The translations under genes and the position numbers were made by a program. Positions 57,371-64,000 of a stretch of DNA of 64,000 bases are shown here, one piece after another. Location of the stretch: positions 4,216,001-4,280,000 of the forward strand of contig CM056874.1 of the NCBI GenBank assembly GCA_029876055.1, given 5' to 3'. Within the stretch, counting starts at the first letter, position 1, and every line of letters starts with the position of its first letter. The notes below the pieces were generated by a model. That model was given only the letters and a program-made list of their open reading frames with translations, was not told the DNA's origin and searched no databases. Origin of the DNA: Madurella fahalii (taxonomy: Eukaryota > Ascomycota > Sordariomycetes > Sordariales).

Positions 57371-60300
57371 GGCGTCGGCGTCGGCGTGCGTGTGCGTCGT
57401 CGGCGACGGCGACGGCGACGGCAAGCTGACGCTAGGGCACGGGGCACACGGGGCACGGGCACGGGTGCGGTGCGGTGCTGTGCGGCGCGGCACGGCACGC
57501 GGCAACGGCGTTGGCAGAGTTCAAACCCAGGCTTGGGCTGCTGGCTGACGGCAGAGCAACGACCTGGTCGGACGAGGCTGCTCTCGGCGGAGGCGGACGC
57601 GCGGCGGCTTGTTCGCCCACCAACCAGCTCCAACGGGGTTTTCTTCTTCGCGCATCAACGACAGGGGATTCGCCGTGCCGGCAGGCGCAACATGGTAGGA
57701 GTGTCGATGGGAAAGTCTGTGGCGGTGGCTCGACCAGGCGGAAATGCATCACAAGGCCATGGCGCGCAGTGGCTGATGGCAGTGGGCTGATAAATTGGCT
57801 AGCTCGGCTGGCGATGGGCGCTGGCGCTGGCGCTGTCCGGGTGCCATGAAGGTGTGTGCGTGCTGGGCGTGCTGTGCGTGCTGTGGGTGCTGGAGCGTGC
57901 TATGCGTGCCGGTGCGTGTCCAGAATTTTCGGTCGTGGATGGGCTTTCGCTCGCCGCTTGTTGGGGAATTATTAAACGGTCAAAGGGCCAATTGGAGAAG
58001 TGGGGCGCAACATGGACGACGAGACGATGAAGGAAGGCAAGGCGGAGGCAGGTAGATTAGCAGTTGGCATAGAGGTAATGTCTGGACCGGCCAGCCAAGC
58101 CTCTAAGGGCAAGTCACCTCCGGCCACACCTCAGGTTGGCCCTTGTCGCGCAAGTCAACGCAACCAAAGCTGCCCGTACACGGACGCCGCCTCTCATTTT
58201 CTCCCTCATCTCCGTCTGCACCCGGTAGCACGCACGCCCTGTGGCCCCAGCTCCCTCGCACCTCAAAAAACGCGCGAGTGGTCTGTCTCACAGCCCTCCC
58301 GCGTCTCCGCGTGGGGAGGGGGGCGGATGACAGACCCTCGCTCGGCTGGGAAATCGACTGGACGCCTCAACGCCCCGCAAGGGCGAGCTAGGGCAGAGCT
58401 CGGTGCTTTACCAGGCTTGGCATTGCCCAGACGCTAGACAAGCTGGGAGGGTCTGGAAGACCGTTGGAACACCGCTTTCCCTACAAACGTACAGCTTTGG
58501 CGTGTTACCGACGGGAATCTACTGCGTAACAGCACCGTTTTGGTCAGGTGCAGCGGCAGCTCTCGACACCTCGCCACTACCGAAGGCTGCACAATACAGA
58601 GCTACACACGTACGAACGTTCAGTGCGAAAGCACCATCCCCCCGGCCTCGGGCTGGTCGAAGCGACAAGCGACCGCGACATCCCATCATCGATGGCGGGG
58701 GAGGGGGGGGGGAAAGAATGTAACAATTAAAACCTAACACCACCGCAACCCACATCACACAGTACGGGTGTACATCCCCAGCAGCGCATGCGGGCTGGCA
58801 TGCAGTCCCGGGCCAGCAAACCAGGCGCCATCTCTGCCGACATGGCAATCCCACCCTGACGCGCCGGCTGCCCAATCGACGTCCTCGCCCTCTTCCCTCC
58901 TTGCCGAGGATGGTGCGGCCAAATCACCCAAGGCCCCAGCTGATTCGTCGACAGCTAGGTGCGTCTTCGCGAGGCGCACATCAAGGCCCCTTCGTGCTGA
59001 TGACCGTGCTGTCTTGCCGCGGTGCGAATTGCTCGATGGGACGAAGCGATCGACGCAGCTCTCCCGGCCGCCGCTCCAGCCCAGCCGTGTCCCGAACGTC
59101 TTTGACTCAGGGCTAGGTGCCTTGGCCGCCGCTGATTGCGCCATGATCTCGCATGGCCCGCTTTTTGCAACCGCCTTCCTCTCCCGTCCATCGGACTCGA
59201 CGCCCTTCTCAACGGCGTGACATCGGGCGGCTGCCGTGATTGGCCGAAGCCCACCTTTCCAGATTGCTCTCCCCGCCCTGTGCCATCAGCCTGGCGTTTG
59301 CAGCTCCCGCACAGCTCCTGCAGCTTTGGACGTGGCCCGCAAACTGCTGCACGCTGGCTGTCGACACCAGTTTTCCGTTTGGATCACCTTGGTCCGCCTA
59401 AAACACGCGCATGGAAACATGGGACATGGTAAAAAGATATCCAGGTCTTTCGGGATCAACGGCCTGTCTCCAGTGCCACACAGAATCGGCCTGATCTGGC
59501 ATCGCCAATTCGATCAGCTCGACGCCACCGGCAGTTCCCGTGCAGAGCTACTCTGCTCGCAACGCGGCCGCCTAGCCCCGCAGAGCTGGCGATCCCCCCT
59601 CCCGCAGCTCTCTGCCGGAGCCTTCGGGAAAGGCAATTTATGTGACGGGAGTCTTGCAGCTAGTGTAACGTGTGGCACCATCTTTGCAAAACAGCGGCTA
59701 ACGAGTGAGAATTGGCGCATCAGCGACATATTCATGCTGCTCCGCGGTTTCTCACCTGGCTACGACAGCGACCTCCGACGGTCCGACTTGGGAAGGACCT
59801 CTAGCGGGATCACACATGGAGCCACGCACGGCCCCTTCCCATGGATGCTCCATCGAATGGCTGTCACCAGCCACCCTCCATCACAACCCCAGCAAAGTTC
59901 GAGGCCCTTATCGGCGCGCTTCGTCGCTTCTCCATCCTCACTGGACGGTCAGGCAGAGAGCACGGGAAGCCCTGCCGGCCTCCAGCCACACAAATTCGTC
60001 ATTCACCAATCATTGCGACCCTAGCCCACAAGTCTAACGGTTCGTTTGGTGTCCTCAGCTCGCTATCAAGGCGCGCACACAGCCCGTCCGCTTTAGGACT
60101 AAGGCAATCCGCCTTGCCGCTCAGCTGCCTTCAGCTGGGCAGCCTCATTCTCTTCCCCAGAGGTAGCCCGGCTGCTAAATTGCACAGTACCCGGACGTTA
60201 AGCAACCCAGAAGCCTTTTCCCTCTTAACTCTGTAACACATCTTGAGGCACTAGCCCCCAAGTCATACTCCCCACGCCGAAATTGTTGTGGCCGATGCCG

Positions 60301-60666
60301 TGTTTTCCGAGAACTCTGAACGGTTTCTTGAGCCAAGTTCGAGGCTCTCTGTGTTTTAAGGCATCCGCGCCACAACTTGGTTGTGTTGCAGTGAGTTTAG
60401 TTCCCAAAAAATTGGAGGCACTAGAGCCCAATGGCGCCCATGGCCCTGCCCATTCTTGGCGTGGACTACGGGTTCCCCGAGCTCACCTTGAAGGTGACTT
60501 GACGAGCCCAATCCGACAACCTATGGATATATTTAATGGGGCTCCGGCGCAGTTCATTCCCTTATCCTTTGCCGTTCCGCTTCAGTGAACTCTCTACAGC
60601 CTAACGTCCACATCCACATACACACACACACAAGCAACGCAAGCTCCCAATTTGCAAAGTTTGACA
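57371..60666. other. 3.3 kb divergent intergenic region
   Basis: It lies between the multi-zinc-finger gene (-) and the small membrane-protein gene (+). No gene supported; open frames such as 59236-60024 lack motifs and conserved-looking sequence. An imperfect 13-nt repeat (GAGGCACTAG...CCC) occurs at about 60243 and 60415. A CA-rich microsatellite precedes the membrane-protein start (about 60615-60630). Confidence 0.45.
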
Positions 60667-61422
60667 ATGTCTCTTCCTATTCCGGCCCTGTTTAACTCCT
60701 ATCCACTCTTAGTCGCTACCGCTATCAGCCTCGCCCTCCTCTGGCTAGCCCTCACGCTCGTCGCCCGAAAGGGCCCCTTCAACAAGACAGGCAAGTAAAA
60801 CCCCCATTTTTTTTTTAATTTTTTTTTTTAATTTTTTTTTTCCCCTCCTTTTTAGCTACACTCGCAGATCTCACCTCGCTCAACTAGACCAGTCCTATTC
60901 TCTTCCTCCCCCTTTTCACCTCCCTTGACATCTCTAAAGGCCCTCAAACTCTAACCCACACCAGCACCACACTCCAACTCCAAACCCGACCTCGAACCCT
61001 CTAAGCCCGTCGGCCTCTCCCCACTTCCGCAGTCTCAAGCCCCGCCCTCAATCTCGACGACGGCAGCCACAGTGCCAACCCAACCCAGGCCCATCCCACC
61101 TTCCACGGTCTTTTCCTGGCGCACCTCCTTCGGCTTCACTTCCTCCTCCCCCTCCCTCTCCCTGGCTCCCCCTCGCCTCTCTGACTCGGTCATGGGCCGG
61201 AAGGGGTCCTCCTCGGGCGAGAGCTGGACCATGTCGGAGGGCGAGTCGCTGTGCTCAGGCTCTTATACCAGAGAGGGGGTGCTGGATGGGGTTGGGGAGC
61301 AGTTTGTGGTTTCGAATGGGAATGGGAGTGGGAATGGGGATGGGGATGGGGATGGGGATGGGGATGGGGATGAGAATGGGAATGGTGGTGATACCCCGGG
61401 AGAAAAAAGGGTGGGGAGTTAG
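60667..61422 (+). CDS. Small single-pass membrane protein, unknown function
   Basis: Two-exon model, 60667-60790 and 60965-61422, gives 193 aa. The 174-bp intron has a GC donor in the ideal context ACAG|GCAAGT and ends in CACACCAG. The splice restores a frame that is protein-like back to the acceptor (PHSNSKPDLEPSKP). Exon 1 encodes a hydrophobic segment (about residues 11-33, YPLLVATAISLALLWLALTL) followed by Arg-Lys, so a membrane anchor with a cytosolic tail is likely. The tail is Ser/Pro-rich (VFSWRTSFGFTSSS, then SSSGESWTMSEGESLCSGSY) and ends in a Gly-Asn/Gly-Asp repeat. If the intron is retained, translation stops at TAA 60796-60798 after 43 residues, leaving only the anchor. No family recognised. 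Confidence 0.7.
60807..60841 (+). repeat. Poly-T tracts in the GC-AG intron
   Basis: Three runs of 9-10 T separated by AA, within the intron of the membrane-protein gene, seen directly. Confidence 0.85.
61318..61387 (+). repeat. GGGAAT/GGGGAT hexamer coding repeat
   Basis: About eleven hexamer units with GGG or GGGG runs at 6-nt spacing. They encode the Gly-Asn/Gly-Asp tail of the membrane protein and could form G-quadruplexes on the coding strand. Confidence 0.85.
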
Positions 61423-64000
61423 GTGGGAAGAGGGAATAGAGTTAGTAGCGGTTCTCAAGGTGGTGGTTTGCGCGCTGGTTGAGTTTGGTTGGTTAGTTGT
61501 ATGGGTGAATTGGAAAGGTAAGAGGGTGGTACGGTCTGATTTGTTTGGTTGGCGTTGATGGTTGCAAGGGAAGGCTGCAAAGGGTGGTACAAAACAGAAG
61601 GTGGCTTGTTGTCTTTTCTGAGTACATCGAGGGTCTTTTACCGTCCCGGGATATGTTGGGTCGTCCACTTAGGGTGCTCCCATGACGGTATCTTGGGATT
61701 AGGTCCAAAGACGGTTGTGTTTGTGTGTTGACGAGAGGCGCTTGTAGGATGTAAGGTACAGTACCAGGCGCCACCGGAGATCGCTGGGCCTGCTTTCAGT
61801 TTTTTGGGGGGGATACAGCGTTCCGAGGCTGTCTAGGTGTAACGATTGTTAGGGATAGAAGCGGAAATATAGAACTCCATTTGTGTAAGGTCAGTTTCGC
61901 TCCATGCCCTTGTCGTTGGCTCCTTGGTGTAAGAGGCCCCTAACCTCACGTGAACGTCGTACCCGTTTTACCGCGGCCGTGTAGAACAACAATCGCCTTC
62001 CATGGTCTCTCGAAAGCCGTCCCATGGTAGACTAGACGGGACTTAGTCAAGAACATCTCTCTCTCCCTCCCCCTCTCTCTCATTGTGACGGTCTGCGGAA
62101 CCTGAGTTGCCCTATAAGCGGTTCCGAAGCACAAAACCATTTGTCCTTCGGAGCGCGGGAAGTAATAGCACATGTTGTCAGTAGCTAACGTCCCTCGTTT
62201 GTACGCACAGTACAACCCCCATGTCAACAGGTTGTGCAGCCAGTTCACACAGTATCTGCCAAACAAATTACCAATATGCGTCCGTTCATCAGGGTCTAGT
62301 TTCGAACATCTCGTTGCTGGCATAAGTTGCAACTTGTCATTAGCCTCTTTTCCCCAGTTCCATAGCTATGACGGCCATTGATGAGTTGACACGCGGTTAG
62401 TAATTCACACGTTGGATTAACAGAAGCATCAAGGGCTCCGGGTGTTTGAACCGGCGCCGTATTATAGGGCATTTTGCTGGACTTGGGAAGCCACGACTTT
62501 ACCAGCTGGCGGCTCCATCCACATTGTTTGCGAGAACACAGAGACGCCAACTAGACCAGTGCTAAGAATACAGTGATTCAGCCGAAGCGAATGGATGGTG
62601 GTATTCGAAATGAGCTCTTAGTTACGGCCGGGCAATAGTGCTCGAGACGTCACCTTGCATGAGGATCTTCAAGTCGTGTCGCAGGGAGTCGGTTAGGCTG
62701 ATGCGCAATATTAAAGGGCACAGCAAATTAGAGACTATCATCGCAGGCGCACCAAAATCTGGGCGTGGCTGCCATCATCAACTCTGGATAGATGGCGCGG
62801 TTCGTAGCTGAGCAAACCCTCGAGCCGCGAATTCCCGCATAACCCCTCCTGTCAAGACCGAATTGGATGTTTCCGGATTGGTCAAACATTATATGCCAAA
62901 CCTCGGTAGGAGAGCCTACCAGAAACCATACCGGCCAGGCTTTGGCGCATAACAGACCTTGGGCAAGCAGATCTCCTGTTGCACAGCAGTCCTCTACCAA
63001 GATTCGGTGCCGCCTCAAACCTGTTCTGCGGAACTGGACACGCGAGCGATTGCCCTAAAGAGAGCGGGTGTGAAATAGCGGAGATGTGCAACTGGGTGAC
63101 GTGGGGCTTCCCAAGGGAAAGGAATAATACGTTGTTGACGTTTGTTGGGGCACAGTGGTCAGCCTCGATCTGACGTACACGAAGGAAATGATTGAGAATC
63201 CAATTCGGAAAGTCGGGCAGTGCAGGCAGGCCGCTGCCATTCGCGTCTGACGCCAGTAGCGAACAAGCGACGCGGCCACATCTACTACGTAGCAGAGACA
63301 GACCAATGACGGGGTGGCCCGCTGGGAACCGGTCGTTGATCTTTTTATCCAGAGGGTTGGATGCGAGTCAATGTGGCCGGATTAACCATAGGAAAGCATC
63401 ACAGCGATGCGCTCTGTATTCCCTCAAACAGACGGCTGTATGATCTAGCAACTAGCTATGAGCAATCACGGGACACGGGAGAAGAAGTCCTTAGATGCGG
63501 CGCTGGTTGCGGATGAATGTATTCTAAGAAGAGGAGGGGAGGGAAAAAAATTCTTCGCAAAAATGAAAGACTTCCGGTTAGTCACTGCCCGGCGCACAGT
63601 GTACAAAGTTGGTGATCTGCATGGGGACACTGTAAATCGAATTTTCTAGGTGTCCCCGGCTGCGCACGGCCGATTCAAGGCTGATGACTGCTTCTTCCCG
63701 CGGCCCAGAACAAGTTTGGAGCCGGGAGCCGAGAGACAAGAGAGATACACTAGGCCGTGTTTCGTCCAGGTCGATCGGCCGTCAAGGTCTTCGGCTCGGC
63801 CAATCCGCGTATCTCCCCCGCTGATCCTTTCGCTGCCAGACCCCGAGTGGGACCATTAGAGGGTCTCTTCTGACGTCGTTGGGTTGTTCGATCGTGCCCG
63901 AAGCGCGGCCGTCAACGCGGGGTGCGCAACACTCGGAAGGAGAGAGCGGCACAGCGGGGACCAGGTGACGGAGTCTGTTCGTGTGTCCACTCTCACCCGA
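61423..64000. other. 2.6 kb region without a supported gene
   Basis: Downstream of the membrane-protein gene to the window end. Short open frames on both strands carry no recognisable motif. A CTCTCTC-rich stretch lies near 62058-62082. A gene partly beyond the window cannot be excluded. Confidence 0.45.

Noticed and set aside
59236..60024. 262-codon plus-strand frame in the divergent region
   Set aside because: No motif, no splice-supported neighbours, and composition like the surrounding intergenic DNA.
1..64000. Transposons, RIP-mutated repeats, CRISPR arrays or a dedicated defence/biosynthetic cluster
   Set aside because: No transposase or reverse-transcriptase motifs, no long terminal or inverted repeats, no regularly spaced repeats, and no grouping of functionally linked genes were seen.

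Overview
The window is nuclear DNA from a filamentous ascomycete (Pezizomycotina), most likely a Sordariomycete near the Sordariales. Evidence: moderately GC-rich sequence, genes on both strands without operons, short introns (about 47-174 bp) with GTRNGT-type donors and CTRAC-like branch points, and fungus-typical proteins (AflY-like questin oxidase, Nbl1/borealin, TRAPP Trs23, zinc-finger proteins with long disordered tails). Species assignment is inference. I found no tRNA, rRNA, CRISPR array or intact transposon.

Layout: 0.2-1.7 kb, a C2H2 zinc-finger protein (+). 1.7-8.6 kb, long gene-poor stretch. 8.6-11.9 kb, anaphase-promoting complex subunit Apc2 (+). 11.9-18.7 kb, second gene-poor stretch. 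18.7-21.4 kb, RING-finger protein with Gln/His-rich N-terminus (+). 23.3-24.8 kb, aminoglycoside-phosphotransferase-fold protein (-). 25.9-28.8 kb, DNA-damage checkpoint clamp loader Rad17 (-), carrying an unexplained frame break. 29.2-30.6 kb, questin-oxidase/AflY-like protein (-), divergent from ribulose-phosphate 3-epimerase (+, 31.1-32.0 kb). 32.3-33.6 kb, class V aminotransferase (-). 34.7-36.7 kb, Ofd1/Tpa1-type prolyl dihydroxylase (+). 37.7-38.9 kb, unknown 287-aa protein (+). 39.7-41.0 kb, Cys/Met-metabolism PLP enzyme (-). 41.9-42.5 kb, TRAPP subunit Trs23 (+). 42.7-43.6 kb, proteasome ubiquitin receptor Rpn10 (-). 44.3-45.5 kb, chromosomal passenger subunit Nbl1/borealin (+). 45.9-47.0 kb, translation factor Tma22/DENR (-). 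48.8-51.9 kb, large methyltransferase-domain protein (+). 52.9-57.4 kb, 1407-aa multi-zinc-finger protein (-). 60.7-61.4 kb, small single-pass membrane protein (+). The last 2.6 kb has no gene I can support.

The genes are mostly conserved housekeeping functions (cell cycle and ubiquitin: Apc2, RING protein, Rpn10, Nbl1, Rad17; translation: Ofd1, Tma22; trafficking: Trs23; metabolism: epimerase, PLP enzymes). They do not form an evident gene cluster or a new defence or biosynthetic system. Exon models were built by hand from frame continuity, splice signals and remembered family conservation. The most unusual observations are at gene-structure level: a start codon split by an intron (Trs23), a GC-AG intron deciding between two membrane-protein forms, a 20-nt microexon in Tma22, a probable one-base frame break in Rad17, a palindrome next to the Rpn10 start codon, and a (CG)11 tract inside an intron.
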